A stretch of DNA of 19,749 bases from Clostridiales bacterium UBA1389 (GTDB lineage Bacteria > Bacillota > Clostridia > Oscillospirales > CAG-382), in NCBI GenBank assembly GCA_002305335.1, contig DBQR01000032.1, positions 24,597 through 44,345 on the forward strand, in the 5' to 3' direction. Below the pieces are notes generated by a model. The model did no database searches. It had not been told where the DNA came from and worked only from the letters and a program-made list of their open reading frames with translations. The translations under genes were made by a program, and so were the position numbers. Each line of letters starts with the position of its first letter. Positions within the stretch are counted from its first letter, which is position 1. Shown piece after piece: positions 1 through 7,225 of this stretch.

Positions 1-295
1 CCGAGGATTCTTCTTCCGAAGATTCGCTTTCAGACGGTACGGCGGATGAGGTGTCCTGGGTTGAACTTTCGTCAACAGATATTTCCGCTGCCGAACTTTC
101 GTCTGAGGGCTGGTTTTCGGAACTCTCCCCGGAGGAATTGCCGGCCGAACTTTCCGCCGCTACCGATGAGACGGCCTGACTTTCAGAAGTGTCAGAACTT
201 GTGCCTTTGTTTTCGCCGTGGCCGCAGGCGTATAAAAGCCATAGGGTCAGGATGGCGGTTAAAACAAGCATAACAGTCTTTTTCAGGGTTAACAT
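1..295 (-). CDS. Ser/Glu-rich lipoprotein, 3' end outside window
   Basis: Open frame from an ATG at 295 running off the left edge (98 codons visible, no stop). The N-terminus is a lipoprotein signal: LKK, a hydrophobic stretch, then LLYAC with Cys24 as the likely lipidated residue. After that comes a low-complexity stretch dominated by Ser, Glu, Ala and Asp with repeated ESS/DESS units, a typical flexible linker holding a surface domain away from the membrane. The start is supported by an AAAGGGG ribosome site six bases upstream and by a promoter at 321-349. The functional domain lies outside the window, so no role can be assigned; solute-binding protein or surface enzyme are both possible. 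The lipoprotein call is fairly sure, anything further is not. Confidence 0.7.
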   Translation of the reverse strand, partial: MLTLKKTVMLVLTAILTLWLLYACGHGENKGTSSDTSESQAVSSVAAESSAGNSSGESSENQPSDESSAAEISVDESSTQDTSSAVPSESESSEEESS

Positions 296-320
296 AACAT
301 ACCCCTTTATGTTTTTTATT

Positions 321-349
321 ATATTAACACAGGGGAAAACATTAGTCAA
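321..349 (-). promoter_or_regulatory. promoter of the left-edge lipoprotein gene
   Basis: On the minus strand, TTGACT (344-349) and TAATAT (321-326) are separated by 17 bases, with a TG just before the -10 box (extended -10). The predicted transcript begins about 20 bases before the ATG at 295, giving a very short leader. This makes the lipoprotein gene independent of the promoter at 711-739. Confidence 0.55.
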
Positions 350-400
350 GGACGGCGGTATTCAGGGAGGTGATAAATACCCGATCCCCTACGGGGCTAC

Positions 401-453
401 CAATCCCTCCGGCTCAGCTGACGCTTCGCCACCTCCCTTTGAACAAGGGAGGC
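401..453. repeat. palindromic intergenic repeat, copy A
   Basis: A non-coding element ending in a perfect 8-bp stem (CCTCCCTT 432-439, AAGGGAGG 445-452, five-base loop). Its layout CCCTC..CCG..CAGC..TTCG.C..GCCACC, then stem, then GC, matches copy B at 17318-17366, written in the same direction on the plus strand. I recognise this pattern as a dispersed repeat type common between genes in gut Clostridia. No T-tract follows on either strand, so this copy is not an obvious terminator. Confidence 0.5.
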
Positions 454-507
454 TATTATTGTTTACGTTTCTGCTCTGTATAAAGTAACATTTAGCTTTT
501 AGGTTAC

Positions 508-532
508 GGTCAGATGATATCCGCCCCTACGA
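508..532. repeat. possible remnant of a second palindromic repeat
   Basis: The minus strand reads CGTAGGGGCGGATATCATC followed by TGACC, an imperfect palindrome around GATATC. A related CGTAGGGG string recurs on the same strand at 388-395, next to repeat copy A. It looks like a decayed short interspersed repeat, but this rests on pattern recall and short matches only. Confidence 0.25.
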
Positions 533-563
533 CGATTACCATATTAAACATTTATCGCTCTAA

Positions 564-590
564 CAAAAAAAGCAGAGTTTTGAACCGCTT
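564..590 (-). terminator. weak second terminator
   Basis: On the minus strand, AAGCGG (585-590) pairs with CTGCTT (570-575, one G-U pair) across a nine-base loop, running directly into a T-tract at 564-571. The stem is short. It lies downstream of the stronger terminator at 624-657 and could catch read-through. Confidence 0.35.
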
Positions 591-623
591 AATCAGTGAC
601 AGTCTGCAGGAGGCGGTGGGGAT

Positions 624-657
624 AAAAAAAGAACTGCCGGCTATTGCCAGGCAGCTC
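624..657 (-). terminator. intrinsic terminator of the candidate sRNA / dusB operon
   Basis: On the minus strand GAGCTGCC (650-657) pairs with GGCAGTTC (631-638, one G-U). Inside it GGC and GCC pair around an AATA loop, with one bulged T (649). Seven T's follow (624-630). It would also stop read-through from the operon ending at 852. Confidence 0.75.
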
Positions 658-705
658 TTTGTGAATATTTGGCTAACAAAGTTTATTAACAGTTATTAAC
701 TGTAT
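624..705 (-). ncRNA. candidate small RNA, about 80 nt
   Basis: A self-contained transcription unit with no start codon inside it. A consensus promoter (711-739) predicts a start near 703-705, and a strong intrinsic terminator ends at 624. Between them the minus strand folds into three successive hairpins: a perfect palindrome ACAGTTAATAACTGT (689-703), an ACAAAG/CTTTGT stem (657-662 with 676-681), and the terminator stem (631-657). It matches no RNA family I know: I looked for 6S, SRP, tmRNA, RNase P and T-box hallmarks and found none. The downstream lipoprotein gene has its own promoter, so this is more likely a free small RNA than an mRNA leader. Expression is inference. Confidence 0.4.
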
Positions 706-710
706 ACCGC

Positions 711-739
711 AGTGTAGCATTTAAAGGGGGTTTTGTCAA
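711..739 (-). promoter_or_regulatory. strong sigma-A promoter for the candidate sRNA
   Basis: On the minus strand TTGACA (734-739) and TACACT (711-716) are separated by exactly 17 bases, with TG one base before the -10 box. A perfect inverted repeat (689-703) sits at the expected start site and may be an operator or the first RNA hairpin. Confidence 0.7.
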
Positions 740-770
740 TAATAAATAATTTTTTGCAGATATTTCTACC

Positions 771-801
771 TTTTACACAACTTGCTTGTGTTGGTGTAAA
801 A
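771..801. repeat. nested inverted repeats after dusB
   Basis: TTTTACAC (771-778) is complementary to GTGTAAAA (794-801), and the overlapping ACACAA (775-780) is complementary to TTGTGT (786-791), so two stems compete for the same bases. No T-tract follows in the dusB direction, so it is not a classical terminator. It may protect an mRNA 3' end or be chance in AT-rich DNA. Confidence 0.3.
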
Positions 802-851
802 ATTTTTGCACACAATTCACAAAAAAGTCATATAATTTGCCGCAACACCGG

Positions 852-1799
852 CTAAGCGTAAACCGAATTTATTATTTCAAGAAACTCCTCCGGAGCGGAG
901 GCGGCGTTTAAGCGGTTTCTTAACGAAGCCGAACCCGGAATCCCCTTGGTGTACCAGGAAAGCTGTTTTCTTAAAGCCAGCAGACTGTCGTTTCTGTATA
1001 ACACCTGAAGTTCGATATGCCGCCTTATAATGTCGCCTGTTTCCTCAAGGGTTAGATTGACGTACTCCCTTCCCTCCAGCGCGGCGGCGATTTCGCCGAA
1101 AATCCAGGGTCTCCCCAGCGCCCCCCGGGCTACCATTACCCCGTCGCAGCCGGTTTCCTTAAGCATTGAAACCGCATCGCCGGCACAAAAAATATCCCCG
1201 TTGCCCACCACGGGTACCGACACGCTGTTTTTTACCTTTTTTATTATATTGCGGTCGGCTCTGCCGGAATACATCATTTCCCTTGTCCTGCCGTGGATGA
1301 AAATCGCGGAAGCTCCGCCCTCTTCGCAGTATTTAGCCACCTCGTCGGCGTTTATATGGTTCCCGTCGAAGCCCGCCCTTATTTTAACGGTTACGGGGAC
1401 GGGAACGGCGCTTTTAACCGCCTTTACGATCTCAAAGCATTTGTAGGGATATTTCATCAATGCGGAGCCTTCCCCGTTGGTAACCACCTTTTTTACCGGG
1501 CAGCCCATGTTTATATCGATAAAGTCGGGGGAAAATTCCATTAACATTTCGGCGGCCTTTGCCATAAAATGGGGTTCCGAACCGAAAATCTGAATCCCCG
1601 CCGGCCGCCTGTCGGATTCGAGGGAGGCAAGGGAGGAAGTTTTTTTGTCCCCGTAGCACACCGCCTTTGAAGAAACCATTTCGGTTATGACGCATTCCGC
1701 CCCAAGGGAGGCGCAAATCTCCCTGAAGGGGTAGTCGGTAACCCCCGCCATGGGAGCAAGGAATATTCCGTTTTTGATTGTTATGCCGTCAATTTTCAT
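852..1799 (-). CDS. dusB: tRNA-dihydrouridine synthase (DusB family)
   Basis: Reduces specific uridines in the D-loop of tRNA to dihydrouridine with FMN and NAD(P)H, in the cytoplasm. The 315-residue TIM barrel has the normal length. Visible family marks are the FMN-binding APMAGVTD (15-22), INMGCPVKKV with the catalytic Cys100, a VKIRAG strand, IHGRTR, GNGDIF, and the phosphate-binding GVMVARGALGRPW near the C-terminus. It is the last gene of the minus-strand operon: recG ends in TGA at 1801-1803 and this ATG follows after one base. No clear ribosome site is visible, so translational coupling to recG is likely. No strong terminator follows until 624-657. Family assignment is firm; the exact uridine modified is not readable from sequence. 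Confidence 0.93.
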   Translation of the reverse strand: MKIDGITIKNGIFLAPMAGVTDYPFREICASLGAECVITEMVSSKAVCYGDKKTSSLASLESDRRPAGIQIFGSEPHFMAKAAEMLMEFSPDFIDINMGCPVKKVVTNGEGSALMKYPYKCFEIVKAVKSAVPVPVTVKIRAGFDGNHINADEVAKYCEEGGASAIFIHGRTREMMYSGRADRNIIKKVKNSVSVPVVGNGDIFCAGDAVSMLKETGCDGVMVARGALGRPWIFGEIAAALEGREYVNLTLEETGDIIRRHIELQVLYRNDSLLALRKQLSWYTKGIPGSASLRNRLNAASAPEEFLEIINSVYA

Positions 1800-1800
1800 A

Positions 1801-3849
1801 TCAGTTAAATATATTTCTCTTAAGGTTGCTTAAGTACAGCTTTTCGGATTCTTCGTTTATCCGGGCATACTCGTTTTCGTTAAGCAGTCCTTTATCGATT
1901 ATCACATTGGCGCAGGCCCTTGTCTGCTCGATCAGAGGAAGGTCTGCGATACTCGCCACCTTGAATTTAATTTCCCCCGACTGCCTTTCCCCGAAGAAAT
2001 CCCCCGGTCCCCGGAGTTTAAGGTCTGCTTCGGCGATTTCAAAACCATTGTCGGTACGGCACATGGTTTCAAGCCGTTCCTTTGACTTTTTGGATTCCCT
2101 GTCATAGATTAGCAGGCAGTAGGACTTGTCTTTTCCCCGGCCGATTCTCCCCCTTAACTGGTGAAGGGTCGAAAGGCCGAACCTTTCGGCGTTTTCCACC
2201 ACCATTACCGTGGCGTTGGGGATGTCCACCCCCACCTCCACCACCGTGGTTGACACAAGGATGTTTATACTTCCCGCTTTGAATTCGGCCATTATTTTGT
2301 TCTTTTCCTTTGAGGACATTTTCCCGTGAAGGATGGCGGAGGTAAATTCGGGGAAGGCAATCTTTATTTCCTCAAGCCGTTCTTCCGCCGACAGGGCGTC
2401 AAGGTTTTCGGATTCCTCCACCAGCGGGCATACCACAAACACCTGATGGCCTTTTTTTATTTCGCTCCGCAGGAATGAGTTTATTTTATCCCTGTCCTTG
2501 CTTTCCATGGCACGGGTTTCGACCTTCTGTCTTCCGGGGGGGAGTTCGTCAAGCACCGACAGGTCCAGATCTCCGTACAATATAAGACTTAGTGTCCTGG
2601 GTATGGGGGTGGCCGACATAACCAAAGTATGGGGGGTTATTTCCCTTTCCCCCTTGGTTATAAGGGATGCCCGCTGGAAAACCCCGAACCGGTGCTGTTC
2701 GTCGGTTACCGCAAGACCCAGATTTTTAAACTCCACATCCGATTGTATGACGGCGTGGGTGCCGATTATGACATCTGCGCTGCCGTCTATTATCGCCTGT
2801 TTTGCGTTCTGCTTCTGGGCTTTGGTCATTCCCCCGGTAAGCAGAACGGTGGAAATATCGAACTTTTCCAGCATTCCGGTCAGGGTGTTGTAATGCTGCA
2901 GAGCAAGGATTTCGGTGGGAGCCATAACCGCCGCCTGATAGCCGTTTTTGGCGGCAAGATAGGCCGCCGCCGCGGCAAGCACGGTTTTGCCGGACCCCAC
3001 ATCCCCCTGAATAAGCCTCATCATGGGGATATCCTGCTGCATATCCGAAAAAATTTCCTTTACCGCCTTCTTTTGGGCGGATGTCAGCTCAAAGGGCAGA
3101 TTTTCGAAAAACCGCCTTACCCCCGTCCCCTTCTGGGTAAAGGCCGTCGCTTTTTTTATAACCTGCTTTGACCGGAATTTGGATAATGCCAGCTGGAATA
3201 TAAGCAGTTCCTCGAAGGCAAGGCGGCGGACCGCCTGCTTGGTATCCTCCGTAGTTTCGGGAAAATGGATTTTTTCAAAGGCTTCCGCCTTTGTTATTAA
3301 ACCGAACTGGGTTAAAACCGTACTGGGGAGCACCTCCGGCAGCATCTTTGCCAGAGGCAGGACATTTTTCACCGTTCCCGATATTACCTTCTGTGTAAGG
3401 CTTCCGGTTTGGGGATAAATGGGGATAACCGACGGCAGGTCCGGCGAATAGGGCTCTATAACCGGATTTACCGCCTCCCGCCCGTAGGGGGAAAAACAGA
3501 TTTTGCCGTAAACCCGAAACAGTCTTCCCGGCACAAGGGAGGAGGATATCCATTTATTGTTGAAAAAGGTGAGATACAGCGTGTCGGTATCGTCGCTTCC
3601 GGAGGATTTTACATAAAAAATCCCGCTTTTTCCCCGCCCTTCCTTGGGGGGAACGTCGATTTTTATTACAACGGAGCAGGATTCCCCGTCGAAGCATTCG
3701 ATAAGCTTTTTGATATTTCCCCGGTTTTCGTAGGCGCGGGGAAAAAAGCATAATAAGTCATATGCGGTATTAATGCCAAGCTTTCCGAAGGCTTTGGCCC
3801 GCGATTCGCCTATTCCCTTTATATAGCTTACCGGGGTTGACGGTTCCAT
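1801..3849 (-). CDS. recG: ATP-dependent DNA helicase RecG
   Basis: Monomeric superfamily 2 translocase that remodels stalled replication forks and branch-migrates Holliday junctions. Domain order is typical: an N-terminal wedge/OB-fold region (about 1-230), then helicase lobe 1 with Walker A GDVGSGKT (about 282-289), APTEI, the DEAD-like box TDEQHRFG and SATPIPRT, then lobe 2 with VCPLVEESE, the STTVVEVGVD segment and LRGRIGRG. Length (682 residues) is normal. I chose the ATG at 3849 rather than an in-frame GTG at 3855 because the GAGGGAG ribosome site sits five bases before the ATG but runs into the GTG. It starts 12 bases after the ATPase gene stops and leads directly into dusB. No truncation or missing motif is seen. 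Confidence 0.95.
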   Translation of the reverse strand: MEPSTPVSYIKGIGESRAKAFGKLGINTAYDLLCFFPRAYENRGNIKKLIECFDGESCSVVIKIDVPPKEGRGKSGIFYVKSSGSDDTDTLYLTFFNNKWISSSLVPGRLFRVYGKICFSPYGREAVNPVIEPYSPDLPSVIPIYPQTGSLTQKVISGTVKNVLPLAKMLPEVLPSTVLTQFGLITKAEAFEKIHFPETTEDTKQAVRRLAFEELLIFQLALSKFRSKQVIKKATAFTQKGTGVRRFFENLPFELTSAQKKAVKEIFSDMQQDIPMMRLIQGDVGSGKTVLAAAAAYLAAKNGYQAAVMAPTEILALQHYNTLTGMLEKFDISTVLLTGGMTKAQKQNAKQAIIDGSADVIIGTHAVIQSDVEFKNLGLAVTDEQHRFGVFQRASLITKGEREITPHTLVMSATPIPRTLSLILYGDLDLSVLDELPPGRQKVETRAMESKDRDKINSFLRSEIKKGHQVFVVCPLVEESENLDALSAEERLEEIKIAFPEFTSAILHGKMSSKEKNKIMAEFKAGSINILVSTTVVEVGVDIPNATVMVVENAERFGLSTLHQLRGRIGRGKDKSYCLLIYDRESKKSKERLETMCRTDNGFEIAEADLKLRGPGDFFGERQSGEIKFKVASIADLPLIEQTRACANVIIDKGLLNENEYARINEESEKLYLSNLKRNIFN

Positions 3850-3861
3850 TAACACTCCCTC

Positions 3862-6060
3862 TTATATTTCCAGCGTTTTTGCCTTTTTGGTTATTTCCTT
3901 TAAAAATTCCCCTTCCCGATTATGGCAGGTGAAAATCATTATCTGCTGGTCTTCGGATAGGGAAACCAGGGATTTAAGCATAAGCTTCAGCCTGTCGTCG
4001 TCAATCCTTGAAAAAGCGTCGTCAAGGAGGATAAAGGGCTTTTCCCTGTCGTAAAGCAGGTCCACAAGGGCATACCTTAAGCACAGGTAGGCGGTGTCCT
4101 TTGCCCCGCCCGACAGATAGTCCGCCGACTTATCCCCCTCCGGGGTGGCAACCGACATGGTAAGGTCGGTGGTAAGCAGCATGGAAGGGTACCTGCCCTG
4201 GGTTACGGCGGTAAAATAGGCGGAGGAAAGCTGGGCAAGCTTGGGGGAGATGGTGGATTTCATGTAGTCTCCCGCCTCTTCCAGCACTTCCAGGGCTATT
4301 TCAAACGCAGCGTATTTCAGGTTGTATTCGTCAAGCTTTGCCTTAACCGCTTCCCGCTTGCCGTACAGTACGGAAGGCGAGGGGGATTTCGCTTCAAGGG
4401 AGGCTTTCTGCCTTTCCAGTTCCATTTCCTGAACCTTAAGACCTTCGTTTGCCGACTTGTAAAACTCAATCTCCCGCTGTACCGCCCCCGCTTCTCTTAA
4501 GGGCAGGGCAGCCCCTTCCGCTTTTTGCTTCAGATCCTCAATGTTGACCTCCTTCAAGGCAAGGTCAAGCCTTTCCTCCAGGGTCATGCATTCGGCTTTA
4601 AGGGAACCCGCTTCAAGGGAAAGATTAAGCAGCTTTTGTATGGCAATGCCGTAGGTTATATCCTCCTCGGCCGTGTATTTTTTTATACGGCTGTCTATGG
4701 ATTTTTTCAGGTTGCCATATTTTTCGGAATCCTCTGCATAGGCTTTTTCAAGGGATTTTATGCGTTTTGCCATTTCCTCGACCCGCATTTTCACCACGGG
4801 GAAATCGTTAATGGCTTTTATAAGCTCCGTCTTGTTTTCGAAACCTAAATCTTTTATAAAAGTGGGGGTTTTTGACGCCAGCACAATGCTTATGATAAAG
4901 GTTAGGGCAAAGCCCCCCGCCAGGGCGTAGAAAATGCCGTCGATGTTTAACATATACGCCCGATAGCCGGCAAAGGCGGCAACGCCGATGCTTGTCAAAA
5001 ACAAAAGCAGTGAAAATGCCCGCCTTGTCTTGAGTCTGCCCGTTATCTTTTCCGGGCTGGTTTCAAAGAAGGGGGTGGATTCCCTTTCCATTTCATGGCG
5101 TTTGGTTTCGTCCTTTATGTCCTTGCTGGTCTCATCCAGCTTTTTTTCGAGCATTGAGAATCTGGCGTTGTCGTCGATAAGCTCCTGAACGAAGGAGGAT
5201 TCGGGGGGATTTCCCCCTTCAAAGGAAGCCAGACATTCTTTGTATTTCTTCTCCGCCTCCTCCTTGCGTTTTGCCAGGTCGATAAGACCGTCAAGGCGTT
5301 TTTTCGCCTCGAATTTGTTTATATTTTTCGCTTCCTTTTCAAGAAGTGACAGTTTTTCCCCGTTAAAGTCAATCTTCTGCTTTTTTTCGTTTAGCGACTG
5401 GAGAACGGTATCCAGATCCTTCTTTACTTCAAGGGATTTCGTAAGTTTGGCATCGTAATCCTCAAGGAGGTTTTCAAGATTGGGTATAAGCCCCCGCTTC
5501 TGGTTGTTTTTAAGGGTGGAGCGGGCGTCTTTGATCCGCTTTTCGGCTTTTTCGGCATTGGTTTTTTCGTCAGCCGAGAAAATCAGGTTTTGAATCTGCT
5601 CCGCCAGCGCCTCGTCCCCGTTTTTGGGTAGGTAAAGCTGTTTGAAAAACAGTATCTTCTGGAAGGATTCCTCCCCGATGCCGAAGAAAACCTCCCCCGG
5701 CACCGCCCCCGTATGGGCGGGTTTTCCGGTATTTACGTCATAAACCGTCAGGGTTTCCCGGTTTGTGCTCTGGGACCTTTCGATTCTGAACTTCCCTTCC
5801 GGGGTGACTATTGTAATTCCCCCGGAAACCGAAGTCTTTCCCCAGGGGGTGTACAGCAGCTTTTCGTTTTCGGATATCGTCTGCTTTCTGACCCCCGAAA
5901 AGCCGTAAAAAATGTATTTTATAAATGACGCAACGGTGGACTTCCCCGCCTCGTTGGGGGCGGTGAGGATATTCAGCCCCTTTGAGGGGGTTATGGATAT
6001 ATTTTTAAGCTTGCCGAAGGACTGGATGTCGATTTTTTCGATATAGGTTCCCCTATTCAT
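3862..6060 (-). CDS. Rad50/SbcC-like ATPase with membrane hairpin (YhaN-like)
   Basis: A 732-residue ABC-type SMC-like ATPase, probably the partner of the nuclease encoded just upstream. The N-terminus has Walker A APNEAGKST (about 34-42). A long charged coiled coil follows (about 160-340), then two hydrophobic helices (about 347-367 and 374-395), then a second coiled coil. The C-terminal lobe has the ABC signature YLSGGAKDTAYL and Walker B FILLDDAF. Rad50 and SbcC carry a CxxC zinc hook at the coiled-coil tip; here a membrane hairpin sits in that place, as I recall for Bacillus YhaN. The ATG at 6060 is preferred over an upstream in-frame TTG (6084) because GGGGAGGGGAAGG lies just before it. 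It overlaps the nuclease gene by 8 nt, implying coupled translation. DNA repair is inferred from family and neighbours. Confidence 0.85.
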   Translation of the reverse strand: MNRGTYIEKIDIQSFGKLKNISITPSKGLNILTAPNEAGKSTVASFIKYIFYGFSGVRKQTISENEKLLYTPWGKTSVSGGITIVTPEGKFRIERSQSTNRETLTVYDVNTGKPAHTGAVPGEVFFGIGEESFQKILFFKQLYLPKNGDEALAEQIQNLIFSADEKTNAEKAEKRIKDARSTLKNNQKRGLIPNLENLLEDYDAKLTKSLEVKKDLDTVLQSLNEKKQKIDFNGEKLSLLEKEAKNINKFEAKKRLDGLIDLAKRKEEAEKKYKECLASFEGGNPPESSFVQELIDDNARFSMLEKKLDETSKDIKDETKRHEMERESTPFFETSPEKITGRLKTRRAFSLLLFLTSIGVAAFAGYRAYMLNIDGIFYALAGGFALTFIISIVLASKTPTFIKDLGFENKTELIKAINDFPVVKMRVEEMAKRIKSLEKAYAEDSEKYGNLKKSIDSRIKKYTAEEDITYGIAIQKLLNLSLEAGSLKAECMTLEERLDLALKEVNIEDLKQKAEGAALPLREAGAVQREIEFYKSANEGLKVQEMELERQKASLEAKSPSPSVLYGKREAVKAKLDEYNLKYAAFEIALEVLEEAGDYMKSTISPKLAQLSSAYFTAVTQGRYPSMLLTTDLTMSVATPEGDKSADYLSGGAKDTAYLCLRYALVDLLYDREKPFILLDDAFSRIDDDRLKLMLKSLVSLSEDQQIMIFTCHNREGEFLKEITKKAKTLEI

Positions 6061-7195
6061 TGCCTTCCCCTCCCCCGAAATCAATAATATTCCTGTCGTA
6101 CAATGCGGAAATGCCGTACCTTAACGCCATAAGGGTTTTGTTGTATTCATCGCTGCCGGGGGTGCATTTCGAAAGGCGTTTTGTCATTTTGGTGTAGAAA
6201 ACCCCCTTTAGGGTGGTGTCTGTTTCCAGCTTGGTAAAGTCAATGGAAGGGACGGTGGAATCGACCACTTCTATTCTGAAGGGGTATTCGTAGCCCTTGC
6301 CTATTTCCGAAGGGGTTATTATGTAGGGTTCCGACACGGTGCCGGTTAAAATAATCCTTACGGCGGTGTCGTTGCCGAAGGGGCGGATTGTTCCCCTTAT
6401 GGTTTCGATAATCGCCGATTTGCCGTAAAGTCCGGTTACATCGACGGTTACGGTTTCATACCTCCGCTTGGAAAACCTTATGAATTTAAGGTTCACCTCC
6501 CCTTTGCCTATGGTCCCCATGTAGGCACCGTGGTAGCCCGGCTCGTCAAAGCTGCGGCCTTCAAGGCAGCCGGGGTAGGCGTAACAGGTGTTGCCTTCCT
6601 GTAATATCCCCGAAGGGGAATGGATATGCCCAAGGGCAATATAGTCAAAGCCCGACTGGGCTATCTCGCTTTTGGTAACAGGTCCGTAGGTGGATAGGGG
6701 GGATGAGGTGTCCCCGTGGGTTACCAGAATGTTTATTTTACTTTTATCGGGCATACCGTAGCCCGCCACCGGACTTGACATATAGCTGAGGGAGGTAAAG
6801 CCCATGCCGTAAACATCCGTATTGAGTTCGGGAATTTCCACCTTTTCCTTTTCGGTGAAGATATGGACGTTTGAAGGGAAGGGCATATTTTTATAGGGGG
6901 AAATATCGTTATAGGGGTCGTGGTTCCCCGGAGTTATGAAAAAGCGGCAGTCGGGGAAGGAGTTGAATTCGCTTATAATAAACTCGGCGGTATCTCTGGT
7001 TATGTATTCCGAATCAAACAGGTCGCCGGATATAAAAAACAACTGTATTTTTTCCTGTTTTGCCACCATTACCGCCGAATCGAAGGCGGATCTCAGTTCG
7101 ATTCTCCGCTGTTCCGCCTGGTCGGGGGTTGAAAGGGAAAAGGGGGAGTCAAGATGCAGATCGGCACAATGGAAGATACGGATTTTGTCACTCAT
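6053..7195 (-). CDS. SbcD/Mre11-like DNA repair exonuclease (YhaO-like)
   Basis: A 380-residue calcineurin-like metallophosphoesterase. All five metal-binding motifs are visible in order: CADLHLDS (Asp12, His14), SGDLFDS, TPGNHDP, VTHGD and ALGHIHSP. In the Mre11/SbcD family these bind two Mn2+ ions and cut DNA ends or hairpins together with an SMC-like ATPase. Such a gene follows with an 8-nt overlap (6053-6060), the usual pairing. The C-terminal region after about residue 210 is the accessory/capping part. The start ATG at 7195 gives an N-terminus fitting the family; the ribosome site before it is weak (GGCAGGGA at longer spacing). It lies 30 nt after pgeF. Nuclease family is firm; biological substrate is inferred. 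Confidence 0.88.
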   Translation of the reverse strand: MSDKIRIFHCADLHLDSPFSLSTPDQAEQRRIELRSAFDSAVMVAKQEKIQLFFISGDLFDSEYITRDTAEFIISEFNSFPDCRFFITPGNHDPYNDISPYKNMPFPSNVHIFTEKEKVEIPELNTDVYGMGFTSLSYMSSPVAGYGMPDKSKINILVTHGDTSSPLSTYGPVTKSEIAQSGFDYIALGHIHSPSGILQEGNTCYAYPGCLEGRSFDEPGYHGAYMGTIGKGEVNLKFIRFSKRRYETVTVDVTGLYGKSAIIETIRGTIRPFGNDTAVRIILTGTVSEPYIITPSEIGKGYEYPFRIEVVDSTVPSIDFTKLETDTTLKGVFYTKMTKRLSKCTPGSDEYNKTLMALRYGISALYDRNIIDFGGGEGNE

Positions 7196-7225
7196 TGGTT
7201 TTTTTGTCCCTGCCTTTCGTGTTTG

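Noticed and set aside
361..380. Strong GGGAGGTGAT ribosome-site-like string on the plus strand
   Set aside because: No start codon lies at a usable distance and no open frame follows.
189..488. 99-codon plus-strand reading frame
   Set aside because: It runs antisense to the lipoprotein start and through its promoter and repeat copy A; composition is not protein-like.
514..699. 61-codon plus-strand reading frame in the left intergenic gap
   Set aside because: No ribosome site, no recognisable motif, and it overlaps the terminator and candidate sRNA on the other strand.
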